A stretch of 23,122 bases of DNA from Sedimenticola_A endophacoides (GCA_003062345.1 PQCO01000163.1:1-23122); one strand, 5' to 3'; shown: positions 1-7,812, counted from the first letter of the stretch. A program made the numbers and translations. Notes: generated by a model not told the origin, from the letters alone.

Positions 1-127
1 CGGCGTGTCGGATGCGCTATTTGTATGCCCTACGTCACTCCCTATCGGTCGTAACTTCGGCCATACAACCGCGCCTACGCCTATCGGGGACTAACCGCCT
101 TCGCTTCGCTCTCCATGGCGGTTAGCG
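1..127 (+). repeat. 301-bp repeat, copy 1 (right part only, cut by window edge)
   Basis: These bases match 4733-4859 of the full copy with one difference (T at 57, G at 4789). Identity stops exactly after GGTTAGCG at 127, where the RND pump reading frame begins. The right-end hairpin (CTAACCGCC / GGCGGTTAG) is present. An in-frame TAA at 92-94 closes the frame that runs into the downstream pump gene. The left 174 bp of this copy would lie outside the window. Confidence 0.95.
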
Positions 128-130
128 CTG

Positions 131-2560
131 GTGGGACGCGACCACGATCCAGCCCGTCTGGCGGCCCTGCCGATCCTCGGCGCCCACGGCGAGGTGCCCC
201 TGGGTGACGTGGCCGAAGTGGTGCGCGGCCGCCAGAAGGCGACCGCGGCGGTACGCTACCAGGGCCGCCCGGCGGTGATGCTGGCACTCACCAAGCAGGC
301 TGGAGCCAACACCCTGGAGCTGGTGGAGCGGGTTAACGACTACGTCGCCGATCGCAACCGTTTCAGGGATCGCACCGGCATCGACCTGGTGGTGATCGAC
401 GACCAGACCGAGGTCACCCGCAACGCCCTTGATGTGATGCAGACCAATGCCCTGCTCGGCCTGGCCCTGGTACTGCTGGTCACCTGGCTGTTTCTCGGCA
501 GCCGCATCGCCCTGCTCACCACCATCGGCATCCCCTTCATCCTCGCCGGAACCTTCTGGATTCTCAGCACCGCCGGACAGACCCTCAACGTCAGTGTACT
601 GCTGGGGGTGGTGATCAGCCTCGGCATGCTGGTGGATGACGCGGTGGTGGTGGTGGAAGCGATCTACTACCGCCTGCAGCGCGGGGCGGCGGCCCTGCCG
701 GCGACCCTGGCCGCGCTGCGCGAGGTGGCCGCACCGGTCACCACCGCCGTGTTCACCACCATGGCGGCGTTCCTGCCCCTGATGCTGCTGCCGGGGATTC
801 TGGGCGACTTCATGCGGGTCATCCCCCTGGTGGTGACCATCGCCCTTGGGCTCAGCCTGGTGGAGGCCTACTGGATGCTGCCGGCCCACATCCTCGGCGC
901 CGGCATCGACTTCCAGCGGCCGACGCCCCTGCATGCGCGCCGGGTGCGCGCCCTGCACTGGATCCGGGTCCGCTACACACGGCTGCTGGTGCGCGCCATG
1001 CGCTGGCCCAAGAGCATCCTGCTCACCCTGGCCATCACCTTCGCCGCCGCCCTGGCCGCCGCCCTGGGCGGGGCCGTGAAGCTCGACTTCTTCGCCTCCG
1101 ATCCGATCCGGCTCTTTTACGTCAACATCGAAATGCCCGCCGACACCCCCCTCGACATCACCCTGGAGAAGGTGCTGGAGGTAGAACGCAAGGTACGCAC
1201 GGGCGTGCGTCCGGGCGAGGTGCGCGAGACCCTCGCCTACGCCGGGCAGATGTTCACCGAGACCGCACCCTCCTTCGGCGACCACTACGGACAGGTGTTG
1301 GTGAGCCTCAACCCCCGGAGCGAGGGGCTGCGCGAGGTGGACGCCATGATCGAGGGGCTGCGCGCCCGTATCGAGGCAACCCCGGGGCCGCTCAAACTCT
1401 CCTTCCTGCGCCGTGCCAGCGGCCCGCCGACCGACCGCCCGATCCAGATCAAGGTGCGCGGCGACGAGACCGCCGGGATCCGCCGCGCCGTCGCCGATCT
1501 CAAGTCGATCATGCGCCGTGATCCGGCGATCCGCGACATCACCGACGACGACAGCCGGGGCCAGATGGCGCTGAGCGCCCGCATCGACCACGACGCGGCA
1601 CGCCGCGCCGGCATCGACCCCGGCGAGCTGGCCCGCACCCTGGCCCTGCTGGTGGACGGCGAGATCGTGGCCCGGATGCAGCACCGGGGCGAGGAGCTGG
1701 AGCTGCGGGTCAGGGCCAAACCGCGCCGACTCGACACCCCCCTGGCACTGGGCGAATTCACCCTGCCCCTGGCCGATGGCGGCCCTATCCCCCTCAAGGA
1801 GCTGCTTGAGTTCGACGCCGCCCCCAGCCTCGGCAACATCCGCCACTACAACTTCCGCCGCACCATCACCGTGGAGGCGGACCTGGACAAAACCCGCACC
1901 GACACCGTTGCCGCCAACGCCGCCATCCTCGCCGAATGGGAGAAGATCCGCCCCCGCTACCCCGGCATCGATCTCGACTTCACCGGCGAGCTGGACGACA
2001 TCCAGGAGAGCATCGACGCCATCCTGGTGCTCTCCCTGTTCGGTGTGGGGCTCATGTACCTGATCCTCGGCACCCAGTTCCGCAGCTACTTTCAGCCGCT
2101 GATGATCCTCACCACCGTGCCCATGGCCTTCACCGGGGTGGTGGCCGGACTGCTGATCACCGACAACCCCTTGAGCCTGTTCACCCTCTACGGCGTGGTG
2201 GCGCTGGCGGGCATCGCGGTCAATGCCGCCATCGTCCTGATCTCCGCCGCCAACGCCCGCCTGGAGCAGGGCATGAGCGTGCTGCACGCCACCGTCTACG
2301 CCGCGCGCCGCCGGGTGATACCGATCCTGATCACCTCGCTGACCACCATTGCCGGGCTCTTCTCCCTGGCCACCGGCCTGGGCGGCCGATCCCTGCTCTG
2401 GGGACCGGTGGCCACCGCCATCGTATGGGGCCTGCTGGTCTCCACCCTGCTTACGCTGTTCGTCATCCCCCTGCTCTACCGGCTCTCCATGGACAGCCGC
2501 CTGGCGGGTCGACACAAAGTTCCCGATCCCGGTGAGATTTCCGGGCCAGGCACGCTATAA
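131..2560 (+). CDS. RND-family efflux permease, 5'-truncated at a repeat junction
   Basis: This is the inner-membrane permease of an RND (AcrB/HAE1-like) proton-driven efflux pump. 809 residues are readable against about 1030-1050 for the family. Residues 1-30 resemble the family's porter-domain segment before 'VPLGDVAEV', so about 240 N-terminal residues, including TM1, are missing. TM4 carries the paired acidic residues (LGMLVDDAVVVVE, D169-D170). The C-terminal membrane block is complete (TM10 onward, GIAVNAAIVLI). The TM10 Lys of AcrB is replaced by Val, as in many HAE1 relatives. The frame is open back to 95, where repeat DNA begins; the GTG at 131 is only the first possible start and has no ribosome site. 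It is probably a remnant interrupted by the repeat, with its 5' part elsewhere. A partner membrane-fusion protein gene is not in the window. Confidence 0.9.
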   Translation: MGRDHDPARLAALPILGAHGEVPLGDVAEVVRGRQKATAAVRYQGRPAVMLALTKQAGANTLELVERVNDYVADRNRFRDRTGIDLVVIDDQTEVTRNALDVMQTNALLGLALVLLVTWLFLGSRIALLTTIGIPFILAGTFWILSTAGQTLNVSVLLGVVISLGMLVDDAVVVVEAIYYRLQRGAAALPATLAALREVAAPVTTAVFTTMAAFLPLMLLPGILGDFMRVIPLVVTIALGLSLVEAYWMLPAHILGAGIDFQRPTPLHARRVRALHWIRVRYTRLLVRAMRWPKSILLTLAITFAAALAAALGGAVKLDFFASDPIRLFYVNIEMPADTPLDITLEKVLEVERKVRTGVRPGEVRETLAYAGQMFTETAPSFGDHYGQVLVSLNPRSEGLREVDAMIEGLRARIEATPGPLKLSFLRRASGPPTDRPIQIKVRGDETAGIRRAVADLKSIMRRDPAIRDITDDDSRGQMALSARIDHDAARRAGIDPGELARTLALLVDGEIVARMQHRGEELELRVRAKPRRLDTPLALGEFTLPLADGGPIPLKELLEFDAAPSLGNIRHYNFRRTITVEADLDKTRTDTVAANAAILAEWEKIRPRYPGIDLDFTGELDDIQESIDAILVLSLFGVGLMYLILGTQFRSYFQPLMILTTVPMAFTGVVAGLLITDNPLSLFTLYGVVALAGIAVNAAIVLISAANARLEQGMSVLHATVYAARRRVIPILITSLTTIAGLFSLATGLGGRSLLWGPVATAIVWGLLVSTLLTLFVIPLLYRLSMDSRLAGRHKVPDPGEISGPGTL

Positions 2561-2561
2561 T
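2533..2561 (+). promoter_or_regulatory. Candidate promoter for the ATPase-metA pair
   Basis: A perfect TATAAT occupies 2556-2561, and the TAA stop of the RND gene (2558-2560) lies inside it. The -35 position at 17-bp spacing (2533-2538, TGAGAT) is weak. The start codon of the ATPase gene is 43 bp downstream. Since the RND gene is truncated, the pair probably needs its own promoter. The -10 is seen; promoter activity is inferred. Confidence 0.4.
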
Positions 2562-2603
2562 CAGCGCTTCGAGACACACCACCACCCACCACAGGTTTAT
2601 CAA

Positions 2604-3461
2604 GTGAAGCTGACCCTGGAACAATTCCGCGCCTGGGAGAACAAGAGCATCACCCTGCTCGGCATGTCCGGTGTGGGCAAGACGCACCTGGCCACCACCC
2701 TGCGCCGCTACAACTGGTTCCACTACTCCGGCGACTACCGGATCGGCACCCATTACCTGAATGAGGACATCCTCGACCTGATCAAGCTGCAGGCGATGAA
2801 GGTCCCCTTCCTGCGCGGACTGCTGCGCAAGGACTGGATCTACATCCGCAACAACATCAAGGTGGACGACCTGGGTCCGATCCTCTGCTTCGTCGGCAAG
2901 CTGGGCAATCCCGAGCTGGGGGGCGTCCCCCTCAAGGAGTTCAAACACCGCCAGGCGCTCTACCGCGAGGCGGAAATCGCGGCCATGCGTGACGTACCCT
3001 CGTTCATCCAGAAGTCCCAGGCGATCTACGGCTACCAGCACTTCATCAACGACGTCGGCGGCAGCCTGTGCGACATCGAGTCCCCCGAGGTGATCGAACT
3101 GCTCGACCGCCACTCGCTGATCCTCTACATCCAGGCCAGCGATCAGCGCCAGGAGGAGCTGCTGGTGGAGCGGGCGGTGGAAGACCCCAAACCGCTCTAT
3201 TTCCGCCCCGCCTTTCTCGATCAGCAACTGGCCATCTATCTGCGTGAAAACGGCCTCGACTATGCCGCCGAGATGGACCCCGACGCCTTCACCCGCTGGG
3301 TATTCCCCCGGCTGTTCCGCTCACGCATCCCACGCTACGAAGCGATCACCGAACCGCTCGGCTACAGCGTCAGCTCCCAGGAGGTGGAACAGGTGCGCGA
3401 CGACCAGGACTTCATCGAACTGCTGGAGCGGGCCATCACCCGCGACGGGCAGACAGGATAG
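2604..3461 (+). CDS. P-loop ATPase/kinase-like protein of unknown function, upstream of metA
   Basis: This 285-residue protein has a clear Walker A motif near its N-terminus (GMSGVGKT, residues 20-27), followed by HYSGDYRIGTHYLNEDI. The layout resembles small P-loop kinases with a substrate-binding Asp after the first strand. A possible Walker B-type strand is FINDVGGSLCDIE, and a later strand reads LILYIQASD. No membrane segment or signal peptide is seen. The GTG at 2604 was chosen because the protein then begins just before the P-loop, and the frame upstream of it is inside the RND gene. The ribosome site is weak (CAGG). It ends 9 bp before metA, so the two are probably cotranscribed and may share a methionine- or nucleotide-linked role. 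The substrate cannot be named from the sequence. Confidence 0.82.
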   Translation: MKLTLEQFRAWENKSITLLGMSGVGKTHLATTLRRYNWFHYSGDYRIGTHYLNEDILDLIKLQAMKVPFLRGLLRKDWIYIRNNIKVDDLGPILCFVGKLGNPELGGVPLKEFKHRQALYREAEIAAMRDVPSFIQKSQAIYGYQHFINDVGGSLCDIESPEVIELLDRHSLILYIQASDQRQEELLVERAVEDPKPLYFRPAFLDQQLAIYLRENGLDYAAEMDPDAFTRWVFPRLFRSRIPRYEAITEPLGYSVSSQEVEQVRDDQDFIELLERAITRDGQTG

Positions 3462-3470
3462 GAACCGAGC

Positions 3471-4544
3471 ATGCCACTGGTATCACACAACCAACTGCCC
3501 ACCTTCGAGCGCCTGCGCCGGGCGGGCCAGACGGTGCTGGAGCCCGACCGCGCCCTGCACCAGCACATCCGCGAGCTGCATATCGGCCTGCTCAACATGA
3601 TGCCCGACGCCGCCATTGAGGCGACCGAGCGCCAGTTCTTCCAGCTCATCGGCGAAAGCAATCCGATCGCCCAGTTCTACGTCCACCCCTTCACCCTGGA
3701 CGAGCTGCCGCGTGGCGACAAGGCACGCGCCCACATCGACCGATACTACGAATCCTTCGACGAGATCAAGGCCCGGGGACTGGACGCGCTGATCGTCACC
3801 GGGGCCGCCCCGACCCATCCCAACCTGAGCGACGAACCGTTCTGGAAACCCCTCGGCGAGGTGGTCGACTGGGCCTACCAGAACGTCACCTCGACCCTCT
3901 TCTCCTGCCTCGCCACTCATGCGGTGATGGAGTTCCGCTTCCGGCAACGGCGCCAGCCCCTGGGCTTCAAGCGCTGGGGGGTATTCCACCACCGGGTGAT
4001 GGACCGCCACCACCCCCTGGTCAACGACGTCAACACCCTGTTCGATGTCCCCCACTCCCGCTTCAACGAGATCAGCCGCGAGCAGTTCGAGGCGGCGGGG
4101 CTGCACATCCTGGTCGAGAGCGAGGAGGCCGGGGTGCACCTGGCCACCAGCCCCGACCGCTTCCGCATGATCTTCTTCCAGGGCCACCCGGAGTACGAGA
4201 CCATCAGTCTGCTCAAGGAGTACAAGCGCGAGGTGATCCAGTACGCCCTTGGCAAACGCCCCGACTACCCGCCCTTCCCCGACCACTACCTGCACCCCCG
4301 GGAGAAGGCGATCTTCGACGAATACCGCGAGCGCCTGGAGCACGCCCTGGCCAGCAGCGACGAGCCGCCGGAATTCCCCGAGGCGCTGGTCACCCAGCGC
4401 CTGGACAACACCTGGCACGACACCGCCGAGGGCATCGTCGGCAACTGGATCGGCACCGTCTACCAGATCACCCACAGCGAACGCAGCCGGCCCTTCATGG
4501 AAGGGGTCGACCCCGACGATCCGCTGGATCTCGGACTCAGGTAA
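3471..4544 (+). CDS. metA: Homoserine O-succinyltransferase (MetA family)
   Basis: The enzyme acylates the hydroxyl of L-homoserine with succinyl-CoA (acetyl-CoA in some family members), the first committed step of methionine synthesis in the cytoplasm. The 357-residue protein has the family's class I glutamine-amidotransferase-like fold. The nucleophile is Cys146 in STLFSCLATHA, and the His239/Glu241 pair in FFQGHPEYE completes the triad (Cys142, His235, Glu237 in E. coli MetA). The segment RELHIGLLNMMPDAA is also characteristic. AGGA lies 7 bp before the ATG. It follows the P-loop ATPase gene by 9 bp, and the 301-bp repeat begins 14 bp after its stop. Acyl-CoA preference (succinyl or acetyl) is not certain from sequence alone. 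Confidence 0.93.
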   Translation: MPLVSHNQLPTFERLRRAGQTVLEPDRALHQHIRELHIGLLNMMPDAAIEATERQFFQLIGESNPIAQFYVHPFTLDELPRGDKARAHIDRYYESFDEIKARGLDALIVTGAAPTHPNLSDEPFWKPLGEVVDWAYQNVTSTLFSCLATHAVMEFRFRQRRQPLGFKRWGVFHHRVMDRHHPLVNDVNTLFDVPHSRFNEISREQFEAAGLHILVESEEAGVHLATSPDRFRMIFFQGHPEYETISLLKEYKREVIQYALGKRPDYPPFPDHYLHPREKAIFDEYRERLEHALASSDEPPEFPEALVTQRLDNTWHDTAEGIVGNWIGTVYQITHSERSRPFMEGVDPDDPLDLGLR

Positions 4545-4583
4545 ACAGGAAATGATTCGCAAGAGTGTCGCTACCTCGTGAAA

Positions 4584-4612
4584 GATTTTGGGACATCCCA
4601 GTCCCCAAAATC
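4584..4612 (+). other. Left-end hairpin of the 301-bp repeat
   Basis: GATTTTGGG (4584-4592) and CCCAAAATC (4604-4612) form a perfect 9-bp stem with an 11-base loop, starting 25 bp inside the repeat's left edge. The same hairpin is at 23021-23049. It could be a transposase-recognised end structure or could help end metA transcription; there is no T-tract. Confidence 0.75.
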
Positions 4613-4822
4613 GACTCGCCAACGCGACAGCCGTTACTGCCCCGACCGTCCTGCGCTCATCACGACTCCGTCCCGCACATTGCAGCAAAGCTGCTCGTGC
4701 GCAACTCCGTCATGATGACCACAATGACTCTACGGCGTGTCGGATGCGCTATTTGTATGCCCTACGTCACTCCCTATCGGTCGTAACTGCGGCCATACAA
4801 CCGCGCCTACGCCTATCGGGGA

Positions 4823-4857
4823 CTAACCGCCTTCGCTTCGCTCTCCATGGCGGTTAG
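4823..4857 (+). other. Right-end hairpin of the 301-bp repeat
   Basis: CTAACCGCC (4823-4831) and GGCGGTTAG (4849-4857) form a perfect 9-bp stem with a 17-base loop, ending 2 bp before the right edge of the repeat. The same structure is at 91-125. Such a hairpin close to the end is the geometry of IS200/IS605 right ends. Confidence 0.75.
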
Positions 4858-5008
4858 CGGATGCATCGGGGTGGACACCGTGCAGAACGGCCATCCCGAC
4901 AGATAGATTGTACGGCATAAAAACCAGCGCCACCCAAGGTGCGAATAGGGTCTCAACAGCCCTGAACGGCAGGGGCGCTACAGCGTCCGTGCCCGCCGGG
5001 AGAGGCGG

Positions 5009-5476
5009 TCAGTAGTGGCGTTTCAACTCGCTGGCCCGCCACTGGGCGAACACCTCCAGCGCCTCTTCACGCATCAGCTGCTGCATCGGCAGGGAGCGGC
5101 GGATCGGCGAGCACTGGAGCTCTTCCCGGATATGCCGGTCATCGAACCCCAGTTCGGCGGCGTCCGCCTCCGAGGCGGCGTAGTAGATCTTGGAGATATG
5201 CGCCCAGTAGGCGGCGCTCAGGCACATGGGGCAGGGTTCGCAGCTGGCATAGAGTTCACACTCCTCCAGGTGCCACACCCCCAGCCTGCCCGAAGCGTCA
5301 CGGATCGCGTTGACCTCGGCGTGGGCCGTCGGATCGGTATCGGCGATCACCCGGTTCCAACCCCGGCCGATCACCACCCCATCCCTGACCACAACCGCCC
5401 CGAACGGCCCCCCATGCCCCAGGGCGACACCCTGTCGGGCCATCGCGATCGCCTCGGCCATAAAACGCTCTTGCAC
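5009..5476 (-). CDS. guaD: Guanine deaminase, cytidine-deaminase superfamily (GuaD-like)
   Basis: The enzyme hydrolyses guanine to xanthine and ammonia in purine salvage or catabolism. The 155-residue protein resembles Bacillus GuaD in length and layout. It has the zinc-binding deaminase motif THAEVNAIR-type core (His52, catalytic Glu54) and PCPMC (Cys82, Cys85), plus the GuaD-like segments GGPFGAVVV and DAAELGFDD. The GTG at 5476 is preferred: AGGAGG lies 4 bp upstream, and the resulting N-terminus (VQERFMAEAI) lines up with GuaD. The ATG at 5461 would lose conserved residues and is too far from the ribosome site. It is divergent from the DUF255 gene. A related nucleoside or tRNA deaminase is a less likely alternative; TadA would differ around the zinc site. 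Confidence 0.88.
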   Translation of the reverse strand: MQERFMAEAIAMARQGVALGHGGPFGAVVVRDGVVIGRGWNRVIADTDPTAHAEVNAIRDASGRLGVWHLEECELYASCEPCPMCLSAAYWAHISKIYYAASEADAAELGFDDRHIREELQCSPIRRSLPMQQLMREEALEVFAQWRASELKRHY

Positions 5477-5621
5477 AACCCCTCCTGCGGAACCGTCCCG
5501 GGTCCGGTTTAACGCCCCTCGGGACAATCGCCACGCCAGCCGCGCGTTGATAGATCCCCAGAATCTGTCATTATCGCCAAGTATAGAAGATTCGACGATC
5601 CCACCCATTGAGCGCAATCAT
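5477..5621. other. Divergent intergenic region between guaD and the DUF255 gene
   Basis: This 145-bp gap must hold promoters for both genes. On + there is TTGATA at 5547-5552, and TATAGA at 5582-5587 at non-canonical spacing from it. On - there is GATAAT at 5575-5570 without a good -35. No well-spaced pair is seen for either gene. Confidence 0.4.
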
Positions 5622-7730
5622 ATGAACGGTAACCGGCTCGCACACTGCACCAGCCCCTATCTGCGGCAGCACGCCGCCAACCCGGTGCACTGGCACCCCT
5701 GGGACGCGGAGGCCCTGGCCCTGGCCCGGAAGCGCGATCAGCCGATCCTGCTCTCCATCGGCTACTCCGCCTGCCATTGGTGCCATGTCATGGCGCACGA
5801 GTCGTTCGAGGACCCGGCGACCGCCGAACTGATGAACCGCCACTTCATCAACATCAAGGTGGACCGGGAGGAGCGGCCCGATCTGGACCGCATCTACCAG
5901 TCGGCCCACCAGCTGCTGACCGGCCGCCCCGGCGGCTGGCCGCTGACCCTGTTCCTTACCCCCGACGATCAGATCCCCTTCTTCGCCGGCACCTACTTTC
6001 CCCGCGAGTCCCGCCACGGCCTGCCACCGTTCCGGGATGTGCTGCGCGGCATCGCCCACGCCCTCGACGACCAGCAGCAGATGATCCAGGATCAGAACCG
6101 GGGGCTGATGCAGGCGCTGCGGAACCTTGCCCCCCGGCCGGGCCCGGACCTCCCCGATTTCAACACCGCGCCGCTGGAGAACGCACGCCTGCAACTGGCA
6201 CGCGGCTTCGACGAAACCCACGGCGGCTTCGGCCAGGCCCCCAAGTTTCCCCTGCCTACCCACCTCGCGCGGCTGCTGCACCACTGGGCCACCACCCGGA
6301 TCGACGGCAGCGACGACCCGCGCGCCCTGCACATCGTGGAACACAGCCTCCGGCAGATGGCGCGCGGCGGCTTCAACGACCAACTGGGTGGCGGCTTCTA
6401 CCGCTACTCGGTGGACACCCAGTGGATGATCCCCCACTTCGAAAAGATGCTCTACGACAACGCCCAACTGCTCGGCCTCTACAGCGATCTCGCCCAGGCC
6501 GGCGGCACACAGCTGTTCGCCGACACCGCCCGCGCCACCGCCGACTGGGTGATACGCGATATGCAGTCTCCCGAGGGCGGCTACCATGCCGCCCTGGACG
6601 CCGACAGCGCGGACGGCGAGGGGGGCTACTATCTGTGGGACCGGGAGGAGGTACAGGGGCTGCTCGATGGGGAAACGTATCAAGCGCTGGCCGCCCGGTA
6701 CGGCCTGGACGGCCCGCCCAACTTCGAGCAGCGCTGGCACCTGCACCAGCCCCCCGCGCAGACGCAACCGGCGGAGCGAGAATCGCATCGGCTGGAGGCG
6801 GCGCGTGCGGCGCTCCTGGCGGCCCGCGCGCGACGCCCACGCCCGGCCCGCGACGAGAAGATCCTCACCGCCTGGAACGCCCTGATGATCCGCGCCATGG
6901 CCCGGGCCGGACGCTTGCTGGAGGAGCCCCGCTACATCGACTCGGCGCAGCGCGCCCTGGAGTACATCCGCCGTGAACTGTGGCGCGACGGACGCCTACT
7001 CGCCTGCCAGGGATCGGAAGAGATGGCGCCGGGCGCCTATCTCGATGATCACGCCTATCTGCTCGACGCCCTGCTGGAGCTGCTTCAGGTGCGCTGGAGC
7101 GAGGCCGACCTGGCCCTGGCTTGCCGCCTCGCCGACCTCCTCACCGCCCGCTTCCAGGACAGCGAGGATGGCGGATTCTTCTTCACCGCCGATGACCATG
7201 AGAAGCTGATCCACCGGCCCAAGCCGTTCAGCGACGACGCCACCCCCGCCGGCAACGCCATCGCCTGCCAGGCGCTGCTGCGGCTCGGCCACCTGCTCGG
7301 CAACCATCACTACCTGGAGGCGGTGGACGACGCCCTCTACTGCGCCTGGGAGCAGCTCAGCCAACTGCCGCAGGGCCACTGCGCCCTGCTCGACGCTTTG
7401 GACCTGCGCCTCAACCCCCCGGAGATCGTGATCCTGCGTGGCACGGGGGCGGAGCTGACACGCTGGCAGCGACGCGCCGGCAGACACTTCGCCCCGCGGC
7501 GTCTCACCCTCGCCATCCCCAGCGACGCCGACAGGTTGCCGGAGCCGCTCGACAAACCCGGCGGAGAGGGGGTGAGCGGCCACATCTGCGGCGCGGCCGG
7601 ATGCGAACCGCCGATCGACGACTTCGAACGCTTCTCAGCGCGGCTGAGCGAAACCGAAAGCACCCCGCCGGATGAGCGGGCGCGCGCCTTTCAGGGCAGC
7701 GCCGGATCATTCATCCGGGCCAGGGAATAG
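5622..7730 (+). CDS. Thioredoxin-fold DUF255 protein (YyaL/spermatogenesis-associated 20 family)
   Basis: This 702-residue protein has the family's two parts. The N-terminal thioredoxin-like domain (about residues 1-170) includes SPYLRQHAANPVHWHPW, and a CxxC site reading CHWC (Cys51, Cys54). The remaining part is an all-helical (alpha/alpha)6-like domain related to glycosidases/epimerases, with GGFGQAPKFPLP, IPHFEKMLYDNAQL and EGGYYLWDREE. It is probably cytoplasmic: no signal peptide is visible. Biochemical activity of the family is poorly defined, so none is assigned. The ATG at 5622 puts the conserved RLAHCTSPYL segment directly at the start; the longer frame upstream runs antisense through guaD and is rejected. 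It converges with moaE. Confidence 0.9.
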   Translation: MNGNRLAHCTSPYLRQHAANPVHWHPWDAEALALARKRDQPILLSIGYSACHWCHVMAHESFEDPATAELMNRHFINIKVDREERPDLDRIYQSAHQLLTGRPGGWPLTLFLTPDDQIPFFAGTYFPRESRHGLPPFRDVLRGIAHALDDQQQMIQDQNRGLMQALRNLAPRPGPDLPDFNTAPLENARLQLARGFDETHGGFGQAPKFPLPTHLARLLHHWATTRIDGSDDPRALHIVEHSLRQMARGGFNDQLGGGFYRYSVDTQWMIPHFEKMLYDNAQLLGLYSDLAQAGGTQLFADTARATADWVIRDMQSPEGGYHAALDADSADGEGGYYLWDREEVQGLLDGETYQALAARYGLDGPPNFEQRWHLHQPPAQTQPAERESHRLEAARAALLAARARRPRPARDEKILTAWNALMIRAMARAGRLLEEPRYIDSAQRALEYIRRELWRDGRLLACQGSEEMAPGAYLDDHAYLLDALLELLQVRWSEADLALACRLADLLTARFQDSEDGGFFFTADDHEKLIHRPKPFSDDATPAGNAIACQALLRLGHLLGNHHYLEAVDDALYCAWEQLSQLPQGHCALLDALDLRLNPPEIVILRGTGAELTRWQRRAGRHFAPRRLTLAIPSDADRLPEPLDKPGGEGVSGHICGAAGCEPPIDDFERFSARLSETESTPPDERARAFQGSAGSFIRARE

Positions 7731-7797
7731 GCTTGAGCCATGCTTTTCTCCGGGAGGTGTTCCTTTGCTGGATTGGAGCCTCCGATGCGTCTCCACG

Positions 7798-7809
7798 CCC
7801 CGAACGGGG
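7798..7809. other. Small palindrome between convergent genes
   Basis: CCCC-GAAC-GGGG lies 3 bp beyond the moaE stop in the 82-bp gap between the convergent DUF255 and moaE genes. It has no T-run on either side, so it is at best a weak bidirectional terminator. Confidence 0.3.
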
Positions 7810-7812
7810 TAC

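Larger units (their letters stand above)
4559..4859 (+). repeat. 301-bp interspersed repeat, copy 2 (complete); possible non-autonomous mobile element
   Basis: This is the only complete copy. Its left 127 bp recur identically at 22996-23122, and its right 127 bp recur at 1-127 with one mismatch. The left edge is GCAAGAGTGTCGC and the right edge is CGGTTAGCG. The ends are not inverted repeats of each other and the flanks show no target duplication. A hairpin lies near each end. Inside is an imperfect direct duplication: CCTACG..CCTATCGG..TAAC at 4761-4787 and again at 4806-4827. The small hairpin GCAGC-AAA-GCTGC lies at 4681-4693. No convincing protein is encoded. The subterminal hairpins without inverted ends or duplications resemble PATE-like derivatives of IS200/IS605 elements; this class assignment is inference. 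Confidence 0.9.

Noticed and set aside
122..2515. 797-residue open frame on the minus strand opposite the RND gene
   Set aside because: Its composition is rich in Gly, Gln, His and Asp with no recognisable domain. It is the usual antisense shadow of a GC-rich gene.
2349..2603. Longer start for the P-loop ATPase frame
   Set aside because: It runs inside the RND coding region in another frame; the family-like protein begins at the GTG at 2604.
4565..4857. Small open frames (73 and 89 codons) inside the 301-bp repeat
   Set aside because: There is no ribosome site or recognisable domain, and frames are not kept between features such as the hairpins. Treated as non-coding.
4823..4859. Integron attC-like site at the repeat's right end
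   Set aside because: The hairpin ends GTTAGCG, which does not fit the GTTRRRY core, and there is no second box pair or integrase.
4559..4859. Group II intron remnant
   Set aside because: No domain V-like hairpin and no GUGYG 5' end are visible.
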